DNA of 5,063 nucleotides from Eggerthellaceae bacterium (lineage in GTDB: Bacteria > Actinomycetota > Coriobacteriia > Coriobacteriales > Eggerthellaceae), in contig JAFXIM010000007.1 in the NCBI GenBank assembly GCA_017533165.1, positions 1-5,063 on the forward strand, read 5' to 3'. Shown piece by piece: positions 1 through 5,063 of this stretch. The notes beneath the pieces are model-generated. The model ran no database searches. It saw nothing but the letters and a program-made list of their open reading frames with translations, and had not been told where the DNA came from. The translations under genes and the position numbers were made by a program. How positions within the stretch are numbered: the stretch's first letter is position 1; every line of letters starts with the position of its first letter.

Positions 1-14
1 AATGATTGTTTGTT

Positions 15-34
15 AAGCAAGGAAAATCTTGCCT
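15..34 (-). other. Weak hairpin after recO
   Basis: In minus-strand RNA this reads AGGCAAG-AUUUUC-CUUGCUU, a 7-bp stem with one G-U pair and a 6-base loop, starting three bases past the recO stop codon. The next bases (AACAAACAAUCAUU) hold no U-tract, so it is not a convincing intrinsic terminator. The operon may continue beyond the window, as recO is often followed by another gene. Confidence 0.3.
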
Positions 35-37
35 GAT

Positions 38-817
38 CTAGAACAATCCGCAGGTAAATAGCATGTCGAGAGACTTTAATCGAATGCCGAGCTGAGCATG
101 GATTAGGCCTTGGCACAGACGCAGCACATCGAAGGACGCCTCAAGCCCCACGGATTGCTCGATTATATCTGAGTAGGTACTGCGAAGGAAATAATCAGCC
201 CAGGTTAAAGCCTCCGATGTCACCTGCAATACCTGAGATGTCGCCGAGCAGTCAGGACAGAGCACTCCCCCGTCTTCAAAGGAGAAGCCCAATGCGCTTT
301 GCGGCGCCATTGCCCTGAAGGTATCGGCCGATCTGCCGCACGATGCGCATTGAGCAAGCATCGGCCTTAAACCCTCAAAGGCAAGCACCTTCAAGAGCTG
401 GGCTGCGCAGAGTGCAGGCGCCAATTCGAATGAAGAAGTGCATATGGCACGCAATGCAACGATAGTAGAAGCGTAGAGTCTCTCGTTCTTGAGGTTTTGC
501 TGCGACACCTTGCCCAATAGCTCAAGCAGAGGCGAGGCAGCATAGGTTAGCTCCACGTGAGTACGCAAGGGCTCATGTCCTTCGACAAGACGCGCCTCTT
601 TTACGATATCAAGGCTTTTTCCCTCAACGCAAAGCAGATCGACGACCGAGAACAGCTCGAGGCGCGAAGAGAAGGAGCTCGTAGGCTTTCTCGCACCCTT
701 TGCAACAAGCTGCTTCTGAGATCCGTCTTCGGAGAGCAAGGTCAAGATCAGATCAGATTCGGAAAGCTTGGTCTTCCTCAAAACCAAGGCTCTCAGCGTG
801 TAAGTTCGCGAGGACAC
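38..817 (-). CDS. recO: DNA repair protein RecO
   Basis: RecO is the recombination mediator that, with RecR and RecF, loads RecA onto SSB-coated single-stranded DNA in gap repair. From the GTG at 817 it is 259 aa. The N-terminal OB fold begins at once with SRTYTLRALVLRKTKLSESD, then LLSEDGSQKQLVAKGARKP, a typical RecO opening. A helical C-terminal part follows, with a four-Cys zinc site, CASC (157-160) and CPDC (187-190), as in many Gram-positive and Deinococcus RecO proteins. The longer ATG start at 871 would add 18 residues with no family match and overlap the PASTA gene by 50 bases. I prefer GTG, four bases after the upstream TAA. Its ribosome binding site is weak (AAGAAG, 10 bases upstream), so it probably relies on coupling to the PASTA gene. 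Confidence 0.95.
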   Translation of the reverse strand: MSSRTYTLRALVLRKTKLSESDLILTLLSEDGSQKQLVAKGARKPTSSFSSRLELFSVVDLLCVEGKSLDIVKEARLVEGHEPLRTHVELTYAASPLLELLGKVSQQNLKNERLYASTIVALRAICTSSFELAPALCAAQLLKVLAFEGLRPMLAQCASCGRSADTFRAMAPQSALGFSFEDGGVLCPDCSATSQVLQVTSEALTWADYFLRSTYSDIIEQSVGLEASFDVLRLCQGLIHAQLGIRLKSLDMLFTCGLF

Positions 818-821
818 TTCT

Positions 822-2144
822 TTAAAGCTTCTTAATACTCGGGTCGGATCCGCTGATTTGATTGGAATCATTCCAGCTAATAATTCCCGTCACCGAACCG
901 TATTCGCCATATCGGGTATCAGGGATACTTCCGAACCAATAATAGGTTTCAAAGGGTCGCGCGGTGACCGTGTACTGAGTCAGGTTGTCACCAAGATAGC
1001 TTACCGAATCTACTGACTTGATCTCGTAGTTAGTCCCACCGATGCTGAAAGTGCTCTGTGAATTTAGATAGGCCTTCGTTTCACTTACGAGAACAGTCGA
1101 GCGCTTCATGTTGATATACAGGGTCACCGTTGAGCCGGAATTGAGCTTAGTTCCAGCCACGGGCTCGGTTGCATAAGCGGTGTTTTCGGTAGCGTTTTCG
1201 TCATAATGCCACTGAACCGAAACCGAATACCCTTCAGCTTCAAGAACGCCCTTCGCCTCATCACGACTCATGCCTGCTGTTTCGGGAACAGTGTAGGCCT
1301 GGGTGATCTCAACTACGATGGCTGTTCCCGACTTCTGCTCGGTGCCAGGCTCAGGCGTAATGCTGAGAATGCGCCCCTCTTCGTCATTGGATTTCACGTA
1401 CTTGTACTCAACGTTGTTGAAGCCTTCTGCAGAAATGAGCGCCTTAGCCTCGTCTTCGGTAAGGCCAACGACCTCGGGGATCACGCGGGGTGTGGAGATA
1501 TGCATAACAACCTCACTGCCCTCAGGAGCGCGTCGACCAAAGGCGGGATCCGTTAAAAGAACAATCCCAGCAACCTCATCGGACTTGACGAGCATGGATC
1601 GGGTGGAAAAACCCTTCTGCTCAAGGACGAATCGGGCGTTAGCTTCAGATTCCCCAACTACATCAGGAATATCCTTGCCTCCCCAAAACTCCATCGTGTA
1701 GGTAACCCAGGCCGCGCATATCGCAATCATAACCGCGACGATGGCGCTTGCAACAACAATGCGTCTCGAAGCTGCTCGTTTTGCAGCTTCTTCGGGAGTG
1801 AGGTCAGGCCTGTCAGCCCTCTTAGTCTCGGAGGATGGCTTAGGAGCGATGAAGCTTCGACTTTGAGGAGCATCGTCGGAGACGGCGGGAAGCTGCATAG
1901 TGTTGCCTAAGTGGCCTGAAGCCTGCGGCGGTACATAACTTGAGTCAACAAGCATCTCTAAACCGCTTAGGTCAGCGGTTTGGCTCGAATCAATATCAGA
2001 GAAATCGAACACCTCCGACACCGGCTCAACGCTTGGCAGAGAGCTGAGCAGCGACTCCCTCGAAGGTGGAGAGAAAGAGCGCCCGCATTCGTTGCAGAAC
2101 TTGGCGCTCTCCACGTTTTCGGTTTGGCACTCGGGGCATCTCAT
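822..2144 (-). CDS. Zinc-ribbon, single-pass membrane protein with three PASTA domains
   Basis: From the ATG at 2144 this is 440 aa. Residues 1-22 are a zinc ribbon (MRCPEC, FCNECG; Cys 3, 6, 17, 20). Residues 24-115 are a low-complexity Ser/Pro/Asp linker, followed by a basic stretch ending KRAASRR (123-128) and a transmembrane helix at about 129-150. The basic side precedes the helix, so the ribbon should be cytoplasmic and the rest outside. Three PASTA repeats follow at about 158-218 (starting KDIPDVVG), 221-281 (VIPEVVGL) and 284-346 (TVPETAGM). Residues 347-440 form a Tyr-rich extracellular domain that I do not recognise. PASTA domains bind peptidoglycan fragments in receptor kinases and some penicillin-binding proteins. 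This one has no kinase or transpeptidase domain, so its function is unknown; sensing or anchoring at the wall is inference. Era ends four bases upstream and recO starts four bases downstream. Confidence 0.9.
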   Translation of the reverse strand: MRCPECQTENVESAKFCNECGRSFSPPSRESLLSSLPSVEPVSEVFDFSDIDSSQTADLSGLEMLVDSSYVPPQASGHLGNTMQLPAVSDDAPQSRSFIAPKPSSETKRADRPDLTPEEAAKRAASRRIVVASAIVAVMIAICAAWVTYTMEFWGGKDIPDVVGESEANARFVLEQKGFSTRSMLVKSDEVAGIVLLTDPAFGRRAPEGSEVVMHISTPRVIPEVVGLTEDEAKALISAEGFNNVEYKYVKSNDEEGRILSITPEPGTEQKSGTAIVVEITQAYTVPETAGMSRDEAKGVLEAEGYSVSVQWHYDENATENTAYATEPVAGTKLNSGSTVTLYINMKRSTVLVSETKAYLNSQSTFSIGGTNYEIKSVDSVSYLGDNLTQYTVTARPFETYYWFGSIPDTRYGEYGSVTGIISWNDSNQISGSDPSIKKL

Positions 2145-2148
2145 GAGC

Positions 2149-3069
2149 TTAGGCTCCTTCACCGTAGCCGAATCGCTTGATCTGGTTTGCATCGCGGCGC
2201 CAGTTCTTCTTCACCTTCACGGTAAGATCGAGAAACACTCTGGTTCCAAGAAGATGCTCGAGGTCCGATCGAGCCTCAGTGCCGATCTTCTTGATAGCAG
2301 CACCCTTCTTGCCGATTATGATTCCCTTTTGACTGTCCCTCTCAACGAAGATGGTGGCATAGATGCGTGTAAGATCGCTCTTCTTTAGATACTCAAGCTC
2401 CTCGACCTTGACGCCAATGGCATGGGGCACCTCATCGTTGAAGGAGCGTAAGATCTTCTCCCGGATGAATTCCGCGATGACAACCTCCATGGGCTGATCA
2501 GTTTCCATGTCGGCTGGAAACCAAGCCGGGCCTTCAGGGAGGAAATAGACAACTTCTTCGATAAAGGCATCGACATTGCGGCCAGATTCAGAGGAAAGCG
2601 CAACCATAGCATCCCACTGCATGAGTCCTTCTGCGGCTTCGCGCTGAGCGCTGATTTGCTCTTGGCTCGCAATGTCGGTTTTAGAAAGAACGCAGATCTT
2701 TTTGCAACGAGCTCGTTTCACCTGCTCAGCAACCCACTCGTCACCTTTGCCAATGGGTTTGGAGCTGTCAATCAGCATAGCCACCACGTCAACGTCTTCA
2801 AGCGCCTTTAAAGCCGAAGTGTTGAGCTCTTCGCCAAGTGCGTCTTTAGGCTTGTGCAAACCCGGCGTGTCAACGATGACCATTTGATAGTCATCGCGCG
2901 AGTACACAGCGCGAAAGCGATGGCGGGTGGTCTGGACAGTGCTCGACGTGATGGCGATCTTCTTTCCCATGATGGCGTTGAGCAAGGTAGACTTTCCAGC
3001 ATTGGGTCTGCCGACAAGCGTGACAAAGCCAGATTTAAAGCCCTCCGTCATGCCATACATATCAAACAT
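2149..3069 (-). CDS. era: GTPase Era (30S ribosome assembly factor)
   Basis: Era couples GTP hydrolysis to 16S rRNA 3'-end binding and 30S maturation at the cytoplasmic ribosome. From the ATG at 3069 it is 306 aa (E. coli Era is 301). Residues about 12-180 are the GTPase domain: G1 GRPNAGKS (20-27), G2 region TTRHR (47-51), G3 DTPG (67-70), G4 SKTD (129-132) and a G5-like SSESG (159-163). The C-terminal KH domain covers about 200-285, with the GKKG loop at 253-256 in IIIGKKGAAIKKIG. G4 is unusual: the standard Asn of NKxD is Ser. I chose this ATG for its AGAAAGGG site; TTG at 3090 adds seven residues, and ATGs at 3060 and 3051 are possible shorter starts. The last codons carry the ribosome binding site of the next gene. 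Confidence 0.97.
   Translation of the reverse strand: MFDMYGMTEGFKSGFVTLVGRPNAGKSTLLNAIMGKKIAITSSTVQTTRHRFRAVYSRDDYQMVIVDTPGLHKPKDALGEELNTSALKALEDVDVVAMLIDSSKPIGKGDEWVAEQVKRARCKKICVLSKTDIASQEQISAQREAAEGLMQWDAMVALSSESGRNVDAFIEEVVYFLPEGPAWFPADMETDQPMEVVIAEFIREKILRSFNDEVPHAIGVKVEELEYLKKSDLTRIYATIFVERDSQKGIIIGKKGAAIKKIGTEARSDLEHLLGTRVFLDLTVKVKKNWRRDANQIKRFGYGEGA
2154..2160 (-). promoter_or_regulatory. Ribosome binding site that sets the PASTA gene start
   Basis: The minus strand reads GAAGGAG within the last codons of era, nine bases before the ATG at 2144. It fixes the start of the PASTA gene at 2144 rather than the ATG at 2192, which would overlap era by 44 bases and lacks support from the fold, since the zinc ribbon begins right after the second Met. 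Confidence 0.75.
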
Positions 3070-3075
3070 TTTCCG

Positions 3076-3083
3076 CCCTTTCT
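3076..3083 (-). promoter_or_regulatory. Ribosome binding site that sets the era start
   Basis: The minus strand reads AGAAAGGG, six bases before the ATG at 3069. The longer in-frame TTG at 3090 has no such site, which argues for the ATG at 3069. Confidence 0.6.
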
Positions 3084-3094
3084 GCCCCAACGAC

Positions 3095-3110
3095 CATGCT
3101 TGATAGCATG
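3095..3110 (-). repeat. Short inverted repeat between dgkA and era
   Basis: The minus strand reads CATGCT-ATCA-AGCATG, a perfect 6-bp stem with a 4-base loop, in the 45-base gap between the dgkA stop and the era start. No U-tract follows, so it is not a standard terminator. It might be a processing or stability element, or chance. Confidence 0.35.
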
Positions 3111-3114
3111 CGCT

Positions 3115-3474
3115 TTAAACCACATGCTCCAACAAAGCTGGCACGAATATCGTTAATCCAGCAGCAATCGATATCAAGGCACATATCAGCACCGCACCCG
3201 CAGCGCAATCCTTTGCATGTTTAGCGAGGGGATGCACTTCGGGGGAAACCTTGTCAACGACAGCCTCAATGGCGGTGTTAAAGCACTCCGCAGCCATCAC
3301 AAGGCCAATACACAACAGGATGATACCCCATTCGCTTGGATCAAGCTCCAGCAGGTAGCTAACCAACAGGGCACAAACTGCAACAAATACATGAATTCGC
3401 ATGTTGCGTTGTGTCTTAATCGCATGAACAATACCGGCTGCAGCGCATTTGAAAGACCTAATCAAAGCACGCAT
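3115..3474 (-). CDS. dgkA: Undecaprenol/diacylglycerol kinase family membrane protein
   Basis: Small integral-membrane lipid kinase of the prokaryotic DAGK family, 119 aa, the normal full length. Three hydrophobic segments lie at about 27-43, 49-65 and 91-112. The family signature reads AECFNTAIEAVVDKV (62-76), then HPLAKHAKDCAAGAVL (81-96). Glu63 and Glu70 match the conserved catalytic/metal-binding glutamates, and Asn66, Lys88 and Asp89 are also present. An N-terminal SFKCAAAGIVHAIKTQRN amphipathic stretch precedes the membrane part, as in relatives. In Gram-positives these enzymes mainly phosphorylate undecaprenol to undecaprenyl phosphate, the carrier for peptidoglycan and other wall polymers; diacylglycerol is the substrate in E. 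coli. The Gram-positive context favours undecaprenol here, but the sequence alone cannot decide. The order ybeY-dgkA-era resembles Firmicutes more than typical Actinobacteria. Confidence 0.93.
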   Translation of the reverse strand: MRALIRSFKCAAAGIVHAIKTQRNMRIHVFVAVCALLVSYLLELDPSEWGIILLCIGLVMAAECFNTAIEAVVDKVSPEVHPLAKHAKDCAAGAVLICALISIAAGLTIFVPALLEHVV

Positions 3475-3482
3475 GGACGAAT

Positions 3483-3487
3483 CTCCC
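3483..3487 (-). promoter_or_regulatory. Ribosome binding site of dgkA
   Basis: The minus strand reads GGGAG, eight bases before the ATG at 3474, in the 18-base gap after ybeY. It supports the chosen dgkA start. Confidence 0.6.
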
Positions 3488-3492
3488 GATCT

Positions 3493-3960
3493 TTAAGGAC
3501 GTCTTACTTGGTTCCATGCGGCTATCAGTTCAGCTTCGCGTGCCTCCATGACTTCTGCTTCGTCGTCCTCGATGTGATCATATCCGCATAAGTGAAGCAA
3601 GCCGTGCACAAGAAGAAGAGTGACTTCCTCTTCGAAGTTGGTGCCGAACTCCTTGGTCTGTCGCTCTGCGACGTCAACCGCAATAACGATATCGCCAAGT
3701 TCGTATATGTCTTCCTCGAATCCGAAACCGCCCATTTCATCTTCCAGGTTATCGCACTCAAAGGAAAGCACGTCGGTAGGGCCCACTTTGCCACGATATT
3801 CTTCGTTGAGCCCTGCGATCTCCTCGTCGTCAACAAAGCTTACGGATACCTCGGAATTATCGGGCTTGCCCTCTTCCTCAAGCACGAAAAGACACAGGTT
3901 TTCAATGGGCAAGTCTATGAGATCTTTTTCGCGATATCGGAAGTCGATGAGGATATCCAT
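3493..3960 (-). CDS. ybeY: Endoribonuclease YbeY (rRNA maturation factor)
   Basis: YbeY/UPF0054 single-strand-specific metallo-endoribonuclease, 155 aa and full length. The zinc site is the complete H-x3-H-x5-H motif HGLLHLCGYDH, with H119, H123 and H129. Other family marks are NEEYRG (52-57, holding the conserved Arg56), PTDVLSFE (61-68) and LGDIVIA (88-94). The family acts in 16S rRNA 3'-end maturation and 70S ribosome quality control. The protein is strongly acidic, with a run of D/E around 70-85 and after the histidine motif. ATG at 3960 is three bases after the phoH stop and has a good AGGAAAGG site, so the start is secure. The adjacency with phoH and era is a widely conserved arrangement. 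Confidence 0.97.
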   Translation of the reverse strand: MDILIDFRYREKDLIDLPIENLCLFVLEEEGKPDNSEVSVSFVDDEEIAGLNEEYRGKVGPTDVLSFECDNLEDEMGGFGFEEDIYELGDIVIAVDVAERQTKEFGTNFEEEVTLLLVHGLLHLCGYDHIEDDEAEVMEAREAELIAAWNQVRRP

Positions 3961-3963
3961 GGT

Positions 3964-4920
3964 CTAAGCCTTTCCTGCAGCCTTGTCGTAGGCTGCGACA
4001 ATCTTTGCCACAAGCGAGTGGCGAACGACATCCTTGCCCGTAAAATCACAGAAGGCTATGTCATCCAAGCCTTCAAGGATGGGGCGAACCTGCTTAAGAC
4101 CCGAGGTGACTTTGCCCAAGTCTATCTGGCTAACGTCGCCGGTAACGACGATTTTAGAGCCAAAGCCAAGACGAGTAAGGAACATCTTCATCTGCTCCGA
4201 GGTGGTGTTTTGAGCCTCGTCCAAGATTATGAAACTGTCATTGAGGGTGCGACCGCGCATAAAAGCCAAAGGGGCGATCTCTATGGTGCCGTTTTCTATG
4301 AGAACGTTTGCGCGTTCCATGTCAGTCATATCGTACAGGGCATCATAAAGCGGGCGAATGTAAGGATCAACCTTCTCGTGTAGCGTACCGGGAAGAAATC
4401 CGAGGTTCTCCCCCGCTTCGACAATGGGGCGAGTAAGGATGATCCTGCCGACTTCCTTGCGTTTAAGGGCGGCAACTGCCATAGCCATAGCGAGATATGT
4501 TTTACCAGTGCCCGCAGGCCCTATTCCGAAAGTAATGGTGTTGTTTCTAATGGCATCGACATAACGCTTTTGTCCGGAAGTCTTCGGACGAATCGCCTTC
4601 CCGCGATAAGTGAGCAGGATATCTTCACGCAAAGCCGAGGGTGAATACTCCGCGGTGCGCAAAAGGTCAATCGAACGCTGAACATAGGCAAGCGACGGCG
4701 TATCACCGTTTTCAACGAGCTTGATCAAATCGGAGAACAATGCGGTGAGCGTTTGGACTTCGATGGGATCTCCCTCGAGTACGATCATATCCCCTCGAAC
4801 GGTTATTCGCGCCGCATAGGTATCTTGCAAAAGACGGAGGATGGAGTCAGCCTCACCAACGATGAGGGCCATGTTAACGCTCGAAGGAGCGGTCAAGGTG
4901 ATGTGTGTCGTGTTCGTCAT
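3964..4920 (-). CDS. phoH: PhoH-like ATPase
   Basis: Cytoplasmic PhoH/YbeZ-family P-loop ATPase of 318 aa, the usual size for the short bacterial form. Residues 1 to about 105 form an N-terminal region that may bind nucleic acid; the PhoH ATPase domain covers about 112-315. Visible motifs are Walker A GPAGTGKT (134-141), the family signature RPIVEAGENLGFLPG (164-178), Walker B FIILDEAQN (230-238, with D234 and E235), the sensor-like TGDVSQID (260-267) and the C-terminal VVRHSLV (298-304). PhoH proteins are linked to RNA metabolism and, through pairing with YbeY, to rRNA handling; the exact substrate is not settled. The ATG at 4920 has no Shine-Dalgarno but lies just after a -10-like element. 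An internal Met17 is a less likely start. The gene ends at TAG, three bases before ybeY. Confidence 0.96.
   Translation of the reverse strand: MTNTTHITLTAPSSVNMALIVGEADSILRLLQDTYAARITVRGDMIVLEGDPIEVQTLTALFSDLIKLVENGDTPSLAYVQRSIDLLRTAEYSPSALREDILLTYRGKAIRPKTSGQKRYVDAIRNNTITFGIGPAGTGKTYLAMAMAVAALKRKEVGRIILTRPIVEAGENLGFLPGTLHEKVDPYIRPLYDALYDMTDMERANVLIENGTIEIAPLAFMRGRTLNDSFIILDEAQNTTSEQMKMFLTRLGFGSKIVVTGDVSQIDLGKVTSGLKQVRPILEGLDDIAFCDFTGKDVVRHSLVAKIVAAYDKAAGKA
3969..3976 (-). promoter_or_regulatory. Ribosome binding site of ybeY
   Basis: The minus strand reads AGGAAAGG, eight bases before the ybeY ATG at 3960 and inside the last codons of phoH. Its position supports that start and suggests that translation of ybeY is coupled to phoH. 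Confidence 0.7.
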
Positions 4921-4926
4921 AAAATC

Positions 4927-4935
4927 ATTGTACCA
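4927..4935 (-). promoter_or_regulatory. Extended -10 promoter for phoH, possibly leaderless
   Basis: On the minus strand this reads TGGTACAAT, an extended -10 element (TGn followed by TACAAT, one mismatch from TATAAT). Six bases (GATTTT) separate it from the phoH ATG, so the usual start point, seven bases past the -10, falls on the A of the ATG at 4920. No Shine-Dalgarno precedes that ATG. No good -35 hexamer lies 16-18 bases upstream (the best sequences are AGGGTA and TAGGGT), but extended -10 promoters depend less on a -35. An 8-base palindrome, CGTATACG (4942-4949), lies just upstream. The motif and spacing are seen directly; promoter activity and leaderless translation are inferred. Confidence 0.5.
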
Positions 4936-4953
4936 TCGTGTCGTATACGTACC

Positions 4954-5061
4954 CTAATCAGCAAATATGGTATCTACACAGGGTTGCAAGGGAAGAGGTA
5001 ATTTGAGCAAGCTCCCGCGTTCTAGATCTTCCGGAACCTCGATCTCGTAATAGCTTTCCGT
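4954..5061 (-). CDS. C-terminal end of an unidentified protein (partial)
   Basis: An open minus-strand frame enters from the right edge and stops at TAG (4956-4954). It encodes 35 residues beginning TESYYEIEVPEDLERG and ending in PCVDTIFAD. The residue mix (acidic and hydrophobic, ordinary codons) looks like real coding sequence. The other two minus-strand frames read less convincingly: one meets a stop within 14 codons, and the other is a basic, Arg-rich string. I do not recognise the family. In many Gram-positives the gene before phoH is a chaperone, methyltransferase or stage-IV/floA-type gene, but nothing here identifies one. The stop lies 33 nt before the phoH ATG, so the two could be co-transcribed. 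The true start and length lie outside the window. Confidence 0.5.
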   Translation of the reverse strand, partial: TESYYEIEVPEDLERGSLLKLPLPLQPCVDTIFAD

Positions 5062-5063
5062 CA

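Noticed and set aside
15..34. Intrinsic terminator after recO
   Set aside because: The stem is short, has a G-U pair and is not followed by a U-tract, so I list it only as a weak hairpin.
1206..1701. Plus-strand open frames of 116 and 132 aa opposite the PASTA repeats
   Set aside because: Both are antisense to the clear PASTA gene and overlap each other in different frames; the residue content (Ser/Arg-rich, low complexity) is typical of shadow frames.
2145..2192. Upstream ATG start at 2192 for the PASTA gene
   Set aside because: It would overlap the end of era by 44 bases, and the zinc ribbon starts exactly at the later ATG, which has a GAAGGAG site at proper distance.
2385..3026. Minus-strand frames of 95 and 72 aa inside era
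   Set aside because: They are alternative frames within a complete Era protein, Ser/Arg/Pro-rich and without recognisable domains.
3070..3090. TTG start at 3090 for era
   Set aside because: No ribosome binding site precedes it, whereas the ATG at 3069 has AGAAAGGG six bases upstream and gives the usual Era length.
3592..4383. Long plus-strand open frame (263 aa) opposite ybeY and phoH
   Set aside because: It lies wholly antisense to two genes with complete catalytic motifs, has no family motif that I recognise and no ribosome binding site of note. Such open antisense frames are common artefacts of codon bias.
4921..4932. Tiny ATG ATT TTA TGA frame overlapping the phoH start as a leader peptide
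   Set aside because: It is only three codons long, has no ribosome binding site, and arises from the -10 TACAAT sequence itself; the proposed transcript would begin after it.

Overview
This window reads as a compact, conserved chromosomal housekeeping operon, transcribed entirely on the minus strand. In transcription order (right to left) it holds the 3' end of an unidentified gene, then phoH, ybeY, dgkA (undecaprenol/diacylglycerol kinase family), era, a zinc-ribbon/transmembrane/triple-PASTA protein, and recO. Spacings are 33, 3, 18, 45, 4 and 4 nt using my chosen starts. No stretch over 300 bases lacks a gene. I see no tRNA, rRNA, CRISPR array, insertion sequence or phage-like gene.

The likely source is a Gram-positive of the actinobacterial class Coriobacteriia (Eggerthella/Slackia/Cryptobacterium-like). 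The evidence is the style of the Era sequence (GRPNAGKS, TTRHR, DTPGLHKP, LGEELN), a base composition near 50% GC, a PASTA protein, and a Firmicutes-like phoH-ybeY-dgkA-era-recO order. This is an inference; a homology search would settle it.

Layout by position: 4954-5061 is the end of a protein I cannot name. Positions 4921-4953 form a short gap carrying an extended -10 promoter placed so that phoH mRNA could be leaderless. Positions 3964-4920 are phoH, 3493-3960 ybeY, 3115-3474 dgkA, 2149-3069 era, 822-2144 the zinc-ribbon/PASTA protein and 38-817 recO. A weak hairpin without a U-tract follows recO at 15-34.

PhoH (RNA-associated ATPase), YbeY (rRNA maturation endonuclease) and Era (30S assembly GTPase) belong to a ribosome-biogenesis and RNA-quality theme. 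DgkA (lipid carrier phosphorylation) and the PASTA protein (probably binding the cell wall outside the membrane) belong to an envelope theme, and RecO is DNA repair. The gene that stands out is the PASTA protein. It has the topology of a PknB-type receptor kinase, but a four-cysteine zinc ribbon and an acidic linker stand where the kinase would be, and it ends in a domain I do not recognise. It sits between era and recO with tight coupling signals on both sides. I found no obviously new multi-gene system; the other notable points are the possible leaderless phoH promoter and a non-canonical G4 motif in Era.
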